Shown: one piece after another, positions 55,247 to 64,000 of the stretch
Position numbering within the stretch: position 1 is the first letter of the stretch
How the letters are laid out: each line of letters opens with the position of its first letter
Origin: Thermothelomyces thermophilus ATCC 42464
Lineage: Eukaryota > Ascomycota > Sordariomycetes > Sordariales > Chaetomiaceae
DNA length: 64,000 nucleotides
Direction of reading: 5' to 3'
Assembly: GCF_000226095.1 (NCBI RefSeq)
Contig: NC_016476.1
Span: 3,472,001 to 3,536,000, forward strand
The notes under the pieces: model-generated
Databases searched by the model: none
The model's input: the letters and a program-made list of their open reading frames with translations, nothing else
Told to the model about the DNA's origin: nothing
Made by a program: the position numbers and the translations under genes

Positions 55247-58200
55247 TCAGCCGACCGGCCGACCCCCCGTCCCGCCGCCCCCCGGAACGCCCAACCCGGC
55301 AAAGACAACCTCGCCATCCTCGCCCACGGCGATGCCGTCGCCGTTACCCTCACGCTTAGCATCATCATCACCACCATCCTCCTCCTGCCCGGCCTTCCCA
55401 ATCTCACCGCCGCCGCCCTGACGCTTGTCGCCGTTCCGCTCGGCGTAGATCTCCTCGGCGCGGGCCTTGGCCGCCAGCAGGCTGTCGACGTAGGTGCGGA
55501 ACTTGACGATCTCGCGGAGCAGGTACTCGCTCTTGCGCTCCCAGTTGGCCATGGCCTTGGCGGCGTTGGCGCTGCGGGGCGAGAAGGCGCCCAGCATGGG
55601 CGAGCGGAGCGCGTTGTGCGCCTGCAGCTCCGCCTCGACGGAGCGCACGTACGCCTGGAGCGACTCGAGCTGCTCCGGTTCCGCCAGCGCGGAGGGGCGC
55701 ATCGACGGGGCCGGGGGCACCCAGTCGGTGATGTGGATGCGGTCGCCGGGGAGCTTGTGGTGCGGGTTGCTGCCGCCATTGCTAATGTGATTGGCGCCGC
55801 CGCCGCTGTTGTTGTTGGTCGAGGGGCGGGCGAGGGCGGCTCCTAGGATGCCAGAGGAGCCGGAGCCCGGGCGGACGGGAAAGTCGAAGGATGCGGAGCG
55901 CATGGAGCGGCCGGATTGCATGGAGGAGCGGCCGATGCCGGCAATGTTGGCGGCGGCCACGGCGGCGGCGTTGACGGCGCTGCCTGTGCGGGAGTGGCTC
56001 TTGTTGCCACTCGCGGGACGGCCGCCGCCATTAGCGGTGCTGTCGTTGGCGGCGGCTGCGGCGACGGCGGCAGCGGTTGTGGCGCTGTTGATGACCGCGT
56101 CACTCCAGCCGTACTCGATGTTGGAGATGCCGCCCACGAGCGGGTGTGTGCTAAGTCGGGCGGCCCAGTAGTTGGCGGTGTTGACGAATTCCTTGCAGAT
56201 CTCCGGCGTGCCGACTTGGAACAGGTGGACGGCGCCGGTCGGGAGGGAGAGAGCCCAGACGTGGGGGCGGCTGCGCGAGTATCCTGGTGGGGGCAGCACC
56301 GAGGCGAGCGTCTGGCGGAGCGAGAAGGTGCCCAGGTTCGTGGCATTGTCCTGCCAGTTGCCGCCGCCAACGACGGCGCCCTTGGGCGGATTCCCGCCGA
56401 GGCCCCGACGGTTCTTGTGGCGGAGCGTCTTGTTCGGCGAGAAGGAGAAGAGGCTGAGCTGCCCCTTTTGGATGACGGCAAAGACCTCTTGCCAGTTGCG
56501 GTCTCGGGCTCGCTTGTCGATGCCGTCGAGATGGTGCTTGTGCGTGACGATGCCTTCCTTGACCCACGGCGGGCCTGCAAGCTCCAGAGACTCGTCTTCG
56601 AGTAGCTGCGCATTCTTTACGTCGTCCTTAGTCGGCTCAAGAGCGGTGTCCTCGCGGATAATGGCCTGGCTCAGCGCGTTCGCGAAGCCGATGGACTGGT
56701 GGAAGTCGCCGCGCGGGTACGCCGAGCCAAAGGAGTCCATCGACATGGACGTGTGCGTCCTGCCGAGAGAGAGCTTGCTCCAGGTCGCTGAAGAGTCGGT
56801 GGGTGTCCAGACCGAGTTGCCGTCGTCAAAGCTAGTCCTGCTCGACGAGAAGCCCGTGTTGAAGCCTCTAGGCCTGGAGCGGCTCTTGGTGTTCCATCTC
56901 GACGAATTGGCCTTAGCCCCGTCGGGAACTCGGCCCCTTGTGGAAGCGACGCTTTCCGATGGCGCCTTGCTCAGCGCGCTGGGCGACCGCTTGAGCATGC
57001 CCATGACCGAGAGCCCGTTCGGATTCTGCTGGAGAGACTCGGCACCAAACAGCGGCAGGCGATCGTCGCGAATCGAAGCGTAGATGTCTTTGAGCACGAT
57101 CTCGACCTGGTTCTCCCAGGCTCGGAATGGCCCGTCGAACGGCGCCTTGACGAGCGGGCCACAGCTGTCACCGGGGGCCTGGTCGGAAAAGGCGCCCAGG
57201 GCTGAGCCGGGGCGCGGTGGCGGCTTGAACGACGCTCGGAAACTGTTGTGCTTGAAGTCCTCCGACGTACGGCCCTCGCTCTCCAGGTTGCCCTTCCCCG
57301 GGAGAATGCTGGGCCGGTCGAACGCTTCGGGGGCCGAGTCCTCGAGGGCGGTTTTGATGGTGGTCATGGTGTTCTTGATAAACTGGCTCCGCGTCATCTT
57401 GTGTTCGATGTCGGCCATGTGCAGATCCGTGTTCAGCAGGATGATGGAGTAGCAGATGGTGTGAATGACGTCTGATCAGTTAGCCGTTAGCACGCCTAAG
57501 TACGCTGCCAGAGGAGGAAGAAGAACAAGAAAAAGAAGAAGAAGAGAGTATACTCACCAATCGATTTGAAGCCGTGGTTGGGATTGCACTCGCACCAGCG
57601 CTTCGAGAAGGCCACCAAGATACGATCGACCTGCTGCGTCTCCGCACGGAGGAGCAGCCGCTGGCAGACCATCCGCAGGCTGGCGACGATGCTCCGGTTT
57701 TCAAAGTCGTAGAGCTCCATGTAGGCCCGCAGCGTCCGCTGGCGCACGATGCCCTCTTCGCCCATCCAGGCGGCGGCCTTGTCCTTCTGGATAAAGTCCT
57801 CGTTTCCTTCGTAGATCTGCTTGGCCTTCTGACGATCGTCCTCGGTCGGGTCGCCGACCACGACCTCGGGCTCGTCGATCGACTTGGCAGACTGGCTGAC
57901 GGACTCGCCCGTGCCCGTGCCCGTGCCCTTCGGACTCGGCTCCGCGCTGTCAACCCGCAGGCTGGGCACCCTGTGCTTGTGCGCGGTCTCGCCGCCAGCC
58001 CCGGGAGAGAGCCCGAGGGTGTCGGAGTCTCGGCGGTCTGTCCGGATAGGGGGCGACGGCTTCGGCTCGAGCCGGGCCGACAGACGAGCTTCCTTGTTGA
58101 GGTTGGGGACGCTCTTGGATTTCGACACGACCGGCGAGGGCGACCTCGTGCGCCCGTCGGCCTGCGGACCCGGCCTCAGGCTCTTCTCCCGGGGCTCCGA

Positions 58201-60243
58201 AGAACGCGGCGGCTTGCGCTGGCGTACGGGGCTGTCCTCGCTGTCGCTGTTGTCCCGCAGGAAGGACTTGGGCGGGGAGTCGACGGGCGCCTCTCCGGGC
58301 GAACGGCTCGGCGTGGCTACGGGACGAGAAGCCGGGGGCTCCGAGTCAACCTTGCGGATGACGGCCCTTGGGCTCGGCTCGTAGTCTGGCGAGAAGCCTC
58401 TCGGCACGCGGCCGTCGTCGTCCTCGGCAGCGCCCCGCCCGCCCGGCTTCTTCTCATTGGGAGGGGGAGGGTCATCACGAGGCTCCACCGACGGCAACGG
58501 AGCATCAGGCGACGCCAGTGCGACGGAGGAAACCGGGCTCCCTTGCAAGAACGGGTCCATAGCCCGTCGCAAGCTCGTGATGGGGCTCGGCTCCGGTTTC
58601 ACCGAGAGGGCCTCAACCCTCTCGAGGGGAAGCTTGGTCTGCGGCACTGCCGGCACTGGGGGGGGCTCCGTGTCCGTGACCGAGTGCTTCCGCCTCCGGA
58701 AGAAGGAAGACGTCTTCTTCTGGAGGGTGTGGGCGGTCGGATGGGCCGAATCGCGGGACGGCGGCGCAGATGGCTTGGGCTGGTGGGATGAGAACGCCGA
58801 CGCCTGCGGGGACGAGGAGCTGCTCGACAGGGCTGTCTTGGACGACCCGAACATCCTCCTAAAGAAGCCCTGCTTTTCCTTCTGCGGCTGGGTGGCAGAC
58901 GGCGGGAACGCCTCCTTGGTCTTCTCATATCCGATATGGGGTGCGGGGGCGGAGTCGAGATCGAGAACGGGGAGCGGGGGAGGGTCGCGCACGGGGTTGA
59001 ACTTGGGCTCGGGCTTACGCCCGACGGTAGCGCTTCTCGAGGAGCGAGTGCTGCGCCCGCGTTCCGGGCCGGCGGCGCCTTTGGCGGATGCTGCTTTCGG
59101 ATCGGACATGGTGGGCTCCGAGGGAGACATGACGGGCATTGACGGGACCGTGTTGAGCTTCCGGGGGCCGCCGGGCACGGTCGGGGTCGGGGCGGCGTCG
59201 TACGGGTCGTCGAGAAAAGAGGTGCTGAACTCGAGCTGCCACGGGGCGGCGGACGGACGGGGCTCACCGTCGAAGCTGGACGAGCGGCCGCCGAAGCCCC
59301 TGGCCCAGCGCTGGCTGCCGAGGACCTGGGCGTAGCCGGCATCGACGCTGGTCAGGCTGCTGCTCTTGCTGCCCTTGCCGCCGCGGGAGTGGTGGTGCCG
59401 ACCCGGACTGCGCTGTGACAGCTCTCGCATGCTGTTGATGCGGCCCAGGCCCGGCTGGTAGCCGGAGCTGCTGTTGCTGCGGCGGCCGCGCGACGAAATG
59501 CGGCTCGCATCGTCGGCGCCTTCCAGGTCGGAGCTGTACGAGTATCCGTGGCCGTTGCCGCGGCCGGGCCTCGAGTTGTAAGCGGAGCTGAAGGTCATGG
59601 CACGCGCGTCGTCGTTGAAGGCCGGGTACACGGCGGGCTCGTCGAATGCCGATCCCGAGTGGCCGTACGACGTGGCCATCTGGCCCAATGACAGCTGGTC
59701 GAGCGACAGCAACATGTTGGCGACAAGCGAGTCTCGTGTGACCTGACGGGGCGAGAGCGAGAGGTCGTGCGAGTCGCGGGCGGTGGGGCGGTGCTGCTGT
59801 TCGGGGCCGTCGTTTTCGCTTTCGTTTTCTTTGCTGGACATGTCAATCGGAACGTCGACGGGGGTAAGACCCTCGAGAAATGTCTCAATGTCAGCCGTGG
59901 CACGTCCTTGGCCGTCAGGCAGTCTCAGCGCTCGGCTCCCCCTTGGAGAATCGCTGGTGGGCGTCCGGGGGAGGGCGTCGATGTCTGCGCCTCTACCGTT
60001 GTTGTTTTGGTTGTGGTTGTTGCTGTTGCTGTTGCTGTTGCTGATGCTGATGTTGTTGTTGACCCTATCTCTGCTTCTGTCCTTGTCTCCGCCGCCTCGG
60101 GTTCGATTGCTCTTTCGCTCCCTCTCCGGGGCCCGCGGTGGTGGTGGTGGCGGCGGCGGCGGGGAGGGCGAGGTGTTAATGTTGAGATCGGGCTTGTTGC
60201 GCCTTGCACTGCGGCGGGCAGTGGTGCTGTCGGGTGCGGCCAT
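55247..60243 (-). CDS. syt1: Syt1-like Arf guanine-nucleotide exchange factor (Sec7 and PH domains)
   Basis: Sec7-domain proteins load GTP on Arf/Arl GTPases in Golgi and endosomal traffic. Exons are 60243-57558 and 57471-55247 around an 86-nt intron, giving 1636 residues. Residues 1-780 are low-complexity (proline run, Asn/Ser repeats, many Ser/Arg) and probably disordered. The Sec7 domain spans about 785-960 and is cut by the intron: IYEGNEDFIQKDKAAAWMGE, VCQRLLLRAETQQVDRILVA (Glu in the catalytic finger position, near 868), FSKRWCECNPNHGFKSI, then DVIHTICYSIILLNTDLHMA and MTRSQFIKNTM. A PH domain follows at about 1199-1345 (PPWVKEGIVTHKHHLDG, QEVFAVIQKGQLSLFSF, LPTGAVHLFQVGTPEICKEF). A C-terminal coiled coil (LQAYVRSVEAELQAHNALR) precedes a Gly-rich end. 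The start at 60243 is chosen over upstream in-frame Mets because MAAPDSTTARRSARRNK looks native. Confidence 0.88.
60001..60060. repeat. GTT/GCT trinucleotide repeat in the Sec7 gene
   Basis: On the coding strand it encodes an Asn/Ser run (SNSNSNSNN) in the disordered N-terminus. It is in frame and likely to vary in length. Confidence 0.8.
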
Positions 60244-62771
60244 GGTCGGCTCGGCGCACTGTGAGCGATCCGGGGCAGGAAAAAGCAACAGGCGGCTTGT
60301 GGCACACGCTGCAGCCCGCTCGACGCCCTCCATCTGCGGGCGCGGGCGCGGGCGCAGGCGGGAAAAGAGCCAATCTCGGGTGCGGCAGTGAGACAACCTG
60401 GAAGGCCAACAGCCGGGTGCTGCACTGTCGGGACCGTGCTGGCTTTCACAGCGCGTAACGTGTAAAGAGTGTGCGTCAGTGTTGTCCCCCCTCCCAACCC
60501 CCGGTTGTGTCTTGACAGTGCCGTGCGGCTGCCCCAATGCGTTCTGCGATTGGCCCCCAACCGATACCGCAATTTAGCGGGCAGGAGGATCCGCCAGGCC
60601 GGCCCACTGATGTTCAGTGGGGGACCCTGCCGCGACCCTGTTGGAAACACGTTTTTTTGCGGACGGAGCAGCCGAGTTACACTGGTACACTACTTTTCGT
60701 AACTCAAGCGAGGACTCGAATGAATCGCAAATTGTGCAGTTACAATGTCCAAAGTCTCATTTTGAATAATGAGCGACCTGGCGCCCTTTCAGGTGTTTGG
60801 TTTGGTTGCATTGCCATGGTACGCCGTAGTGCCAGCGAAAGCCGTTCCTGCATGGAAAAAGCAAACTGCCCCTATTTCCTGCAGCCCAGGGGGAGAAGGC
60901 CAGTTCTCTGGCAATTCTTGGCAACTATCGTCCGTACTAGCGGAGAACGAGAAAGCGACCAGACGGAGGATTCCGTCGCCCCCCTGCAACAGCAAATTGC
61001 CCGCACTGCAACTTGATTTTAACCACACCAAATCCACGTGTCGCCATAGTTATTGAGCCACAGAACATCAAAGATGTTGTTCTTGGTGGCCTCCCGGCCA
61101 ATCTATACTAATGATGTTGGCTTTCTTCATAACTTACATTATCGCATGCGGGGCGGTGTCGGGTTGCATCGATCGAGCGCGCCCCGCCAAGTCCTACTGC
61201 TTCGTTAGTTCAACGCTAATCTTCTGTTTTGGACACGCTTCCTTGTCACAGCATAACACACGGGAAAAAAAAAAGGTAAGAAAGGTGCTCCAGAATACCA
61301 TTCCTGTACGGAGTAATCCGTTCGGTGAAATCGATACCCTAGAAATGTGGGCTGGCTAGCAGGCATCGCCTACAAACCGCATGCTTTGCTTATTTATTTT
61401 CATCTCCACATGCCCGGAATCTTTACACCGTCTGTCCTTCGCCCGTGACCGATAGGAACAGGACCGAAATAAGGAAGGCGGCGCGTACTGTTGGCCCGCT
61501 TCTTTGCAGTACCCTCGGCCCGTCCGGCACCGACCTCACAACCGGTCCGGTCCCACTCCGTTCGCCTCGGTCACGGAGCACCGACCAACACTGTACATAC
61601 AAGACCGCGGCCATAACCAGCTTACCTTCTCTGCAGGATATCGTAAGGAAGTGGGAAACGCAGGTTCGGCTTGCTGTTCTCCTCTTTTGTCCGGCAAGAG
61701 TGGGAGACGTAGTCAATGGCACCAAAGATCGTGTATGACCAAGAAGGCAACTGGATGGGAAAGTGAAAGTCGAACGGAAAGAAAGCCATATATCCCACGA
61801 GGACGAGTCAAGCAAGCCTAGGCATTCCGGAACGGAGCTCTTCATTTGTTGTTGATCGCTGAGTAAGGAGGTAATCCCGAATACACTCACTACGTGATGG
61901 GCATCGCTGGTGGAGAATGCCATTCGTGAGACGTCAAGAGACCGCCTGCCTGCATACGTAATAAAAACCAGTCGACACTTGATGTGAGGGATGGGCTCAT
62001 TCATTACTTTGGACGAACGAAGGTGAGATAGATGCCATCAAGAACCCTACACACGAGCACCATGAACTGAAATAGGTCTCATTAAGGATCAGGCGAAGCA
62101 GAAACGGTTGTTTTTGTGCTGCGATGTCACTGGAATCAGCAATCTCAACTGTGTATGTATGTATATGTATACGTAGGAAAGCAACACAAAAAGCAGAAAT
62201 AGGATGTTCAAGCTCAACAACGCAGCCCCAAGAAAGCAGACAGGAATTCAAGCGTCAAGAAACAAGAAATGACCTGAAAGCCCAAGGCATCCCTTGCTGT
62301 TAACTCCTCTGAGGAAGGCAGCATAAGCACCACGAAGGCAAAGAGAACCAAGAACATTGATTACGCGGACCCGCGCTATTGTCCATCTCCAACCCATCCT
62401 CCTAATGGTATAATAACCGTATAACCAACCTCCCCCCCCCCCCCCCCCCTCCTTTCCCTTTCCCTTGGTAACGCCCGAGAATAAACATAGCCCTGGCGCA
62501 AAACCGACAAAGTATACTAACCGCAGCCGCGACGCCTTGGCCTCAACACCGACAAACACTTTCTTTCCATCGCCTATTCACTCTTCACAGCCAACCCCCG
62601 GAATGCCATATTCTAATCCCGATATGGTATCACACTCGAGATCACATGCCGGTCATCCATCCATACGCCCTGACTACGACACACATCTCTCTTCCGATCC
62701 CAAATTCTTCCCCCAACTAGGATCAACAATCGGTAAGGTGAATGGGATGATGAGACGAGAGAAGAGGCTAG
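60244..62771. other. Intergenic between the Sec7 and Mto1-like genes, no gene
   Basis: 2.5 kb that should hold the Sec7-gene promoter and the Mto1-like 3' UTR. ATTGG (CCAAT on the minus strand) lies at 60549-60553. A minus-strand frame of 193 codons at 61423-62004 has no recognisable features. A C18 run is at 62432-62449, and TATG repeats lie near 62153-62170. Confidence 0.55.
62432..62449. repeat. C18 homopolymer
   Basis: Eighteen consecutive C in the presumed 3' UTR of the Mto1-like gene. Confidence 0.8.
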
Positions 62772-64000
62772 CTACCTCCCCGCTGCCCGTCGTTTCTCCC
62801 TCTCCAGATTCTCCCTCAGCATCGCCACCTCGTGCTCGGTCGCGTTGATCCGCTTCCTGGCCTCTTCCCGATCCAATATCCTACCCTCGCGTTCCGCTTT
62901 GAGTTTATTCTCAAGATCCCGCAGCCGCAACATAAACTTCGGCTCCAGACTCCCGCCTCCCGACGATCCCCCGGGCGCACTAACGACCGCGCCCGGGCCC
63001 GGAGAGGAACTAGTATTTGCCGATGCTGTCGAAGCAGTTTGAGTGCCGGCGGTGGATGTGCTTGAGGAGTGATTCCCCCCGGCACCGTTGCCGCTTCTCT
63101 CCTGGCCGTGGCCATGATTTTGCGAATGCGACGCCTGCGTCGGTGTAGGTAGCGTGAGGGTATCGTCGTCCTCACCACCACCTCCGCCCGGCGTGTTCGG
63201 TGCGCCCGGACTCCCGCCCCTCGACCGCGCTAGGCCCACGTCCTCCCCGGCAGGCGACATAATCAGGTTCGACCTGCTGTGATGATGCTGGCTGAAGTAG
63301 TGCTGACCATGGCTGGTACTTCGCGACGGCGTCGCCACTGGCGCCGCAGACGTTCCCGGCCGAGTCAGACTGATCCTGCTACCCGATTTGGGGATCTTGC
63401 TCGCACTGGCCTTGGCTTTGGGTCCCGTCGGGACCGAAGGCGACGGGCTGCCCCCGGCGGGGTCGAGGCCACCGTCGCGTTCCGCTGATGCTGCGGCATA
63501 CGCGGCGCGTCGGGCCTCGGCTGCCGCGCGGAGCGTGTGGTTCTCGACCTTGAGCTGGCGGTAGGCGTCCTCGAGACGGGCAAGGCGAGCCTGGGTCTCG
63601 CTGAGAGTGTGCGAGTGAGGATTGATCTGGCCCGTGACGATGCCGTTTCTCACGATGGCCTCGAGGCGGTCGAGTTTCTTGGTGCGCTGCTCGAGATGGT
63701 TTTCGAGGGTTTGATATTCCCTCCAGAGCTCCTTCTCGACGGACTTGACCTTGCTCTGGAAGCTGCCGATGATGGTCTCTATCATCTTGACGGCGGCGAG
63801 GAGGTTCTTGCTGAACCCGGGAAGCATGGTGGCCACCGCCTCGAGGCTGGGCAGGGCGCGCCCATTGATCAGGCTGTTGTCATGGGCCCAGTCGGTGCCG
63901 CAGAGAGCGGACAGGCGGGTCCACAAGAGGAGAAGAAGGTTGTTGCGCTCGGTGAGCTGGTCTTTGAACGTGTTTTCGAGCTGCGACAGCCGTTTCTTGT
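62772..64000 (-). CDS. mto1: Mto1/ApsB-like microtubule-organising protein, C-terminal part (partial)
   Basis: Mto1 (ApsB in Aspergillus) recruits gamma-tubulin complexes to non-centrosomal sites, septa and spindle pole bodies. Only the last ~409 residues are inside the window; the frame enters from 64000. It opens with a coiled-coil segment (LSQLENTFKDQLTERNNLLL), then LLWTRLSALCGTDWAH, LPSLEAVATMLPGFSKNLLA and EKELWREYQTLENHLEQRTK. A Ser/Gly/His-rich linker follows. The end (EPKFMLRLRDLENKLKAERE, then GRILDREEARKRI) resembles the short C-terminal Mto2-binding region of fungal Mto1 proteins. Other large coiled-coil spindle pole proteins (Pcp1-type) are the main alternative. Assignment is from memory of these motifs. 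Confidence 0.65.
   Translation of the reverse strand, partial: KKRLSQLENTFKDQLTERNNLLLLLWTRLSALCGTDWAHDNSLINGRALPSLEAVATMLPGFSKNLLAAVKMIETIIGSFQSKVKSVEKELWREYQTLENHLEQRTKKLDRLEAIVRNGIVTGQINPHSHTLSETQARLARLEDAYRQLKVENHTLRAAAEARRAAYAAASAERDGGLDPAGGSPSPSVPTGPKAKASASKIPKSGSRISLTRPGTSAAPVATPSRSTSHGQHYFSQHHHSRSNLIMSPAGEDVGLARSRGGSPGAPNTPGGGGGEDDDTLTLPTPTQASHSQNHGHGQERSGNGAGGNHSSSTSTAGTQTASTASANTSSSPGPGAVVSAPGGSSGGGSLEPKFMLRLRDLENKLKAEREGRILDREEARKRINATEHEVAMLRENLEREKRRAAGR

Noticed and set aside
59783-60391. Leucine/valine-rich frame on the plus strand opposite the Sec7 gene N-terminus
   Set aside because: The hydrophobic look comes from reading the Asn/Ser and Pro repeats of the sense strand backwards.
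61423-62004. 193-codon minus-strand frame between the Sec7 and Mto1-like genes
   Set aside because: No recognisable motif, no supporting splice structure and composition like surrounding non-coding DNA; left unannotated.
1-64000. Secondary-metabolite cluster, CRISPR array, phage or selfish-element system
   Set aside because: The genes are unrelated conserved housekeeping genes with eukaryotic structure; no core biosynthetic enzyme, repeat-spacer array or killer-type gene was found.

Overview
This window is nuclear DNA from a filamentous ascomycete, most likely a Sordariomycete close to Sordariales. The genes are GC-rich, monocistronic and on both strands. Their introns are short (about 48-124 nt, a few longer) with GTANGT-type donors, CTRAC branch sites and YAG acceptors. 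The products include Pezizomycotina-type proteins: a White Collar-1 N-terminus with a LOV domain, an Mto1/ApsB-type microtubule organiser and a prenylated Skt5-type chitin synthase activator. I rebuilt exon-intron structures by hand; for each complete spliced gene the exon lengths sum to a whole number of codons.

Layout, left to right: wc-1 (minus, 3' part cut off); importin beta-3/Kap121 (minus); the CBS-domain protein Sds23 (plus); the peroxisome inheritance factor Inp1 (minus); a multi-spanning UsgS-type membrane protein (plus); a decayed formamidase gene (plus); the deubiquitinase Otu1 (minus); an Rsc1/2-type double-bromodomain-BAH protein (plus); a tRNA-Gly(GCC) (plus); a NYN/PIN-like protein (plus); a mitochondrial carrier (minus); Rad54 (plus); UDP-glucose:glycoprotein glucosyltransferase ending in KDEL (minus); coatomer alpha (plus); proteasome subunit Rpn12 (minus); the Skt5/Chs4-like chitin synthase activator with a C-terminal CAAX box (plus); an unrecognised 456-residue protein (plus); a Syt1-like Sec7-PH Arf exchange factor (minus); and the C-terminal part of an Mto1/ApsB-like protein (minus, 5' end cut off).

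Most of these are conserved housekeeping genes for light sensing, nuclear import, chromatin, DNA repair, ER quality control, COPI traffic, the proteasome, cell wall and microtubules. They are not an operon or a biosynthetic cluster. Several lie head to head and share a promoter region (kap121/sds23, inp1/usgS-like, otu1/rsc1, carrier/rad54, UGGT/coatomer alpha, rpn12/skt5). From memory, wc-1, rad54 (mus-25) and a formamidase gene are also neighbours on one Neurospora crassa chromosome arm, so this looks like an old syntenic block in which formamidase has decayed. I see no transposon, CRISPR array, phage or secondary-metabolite cluster, and no convincing new multi-gene system. The points most worth checking are the formamidase pseudogene, the CAAX-versus-hydrophobic-tail alternative of the Skt5-like protein, the orphan gene at 52984-54354, the NYN-like protein and the possible light-response element upstream of wc-1.
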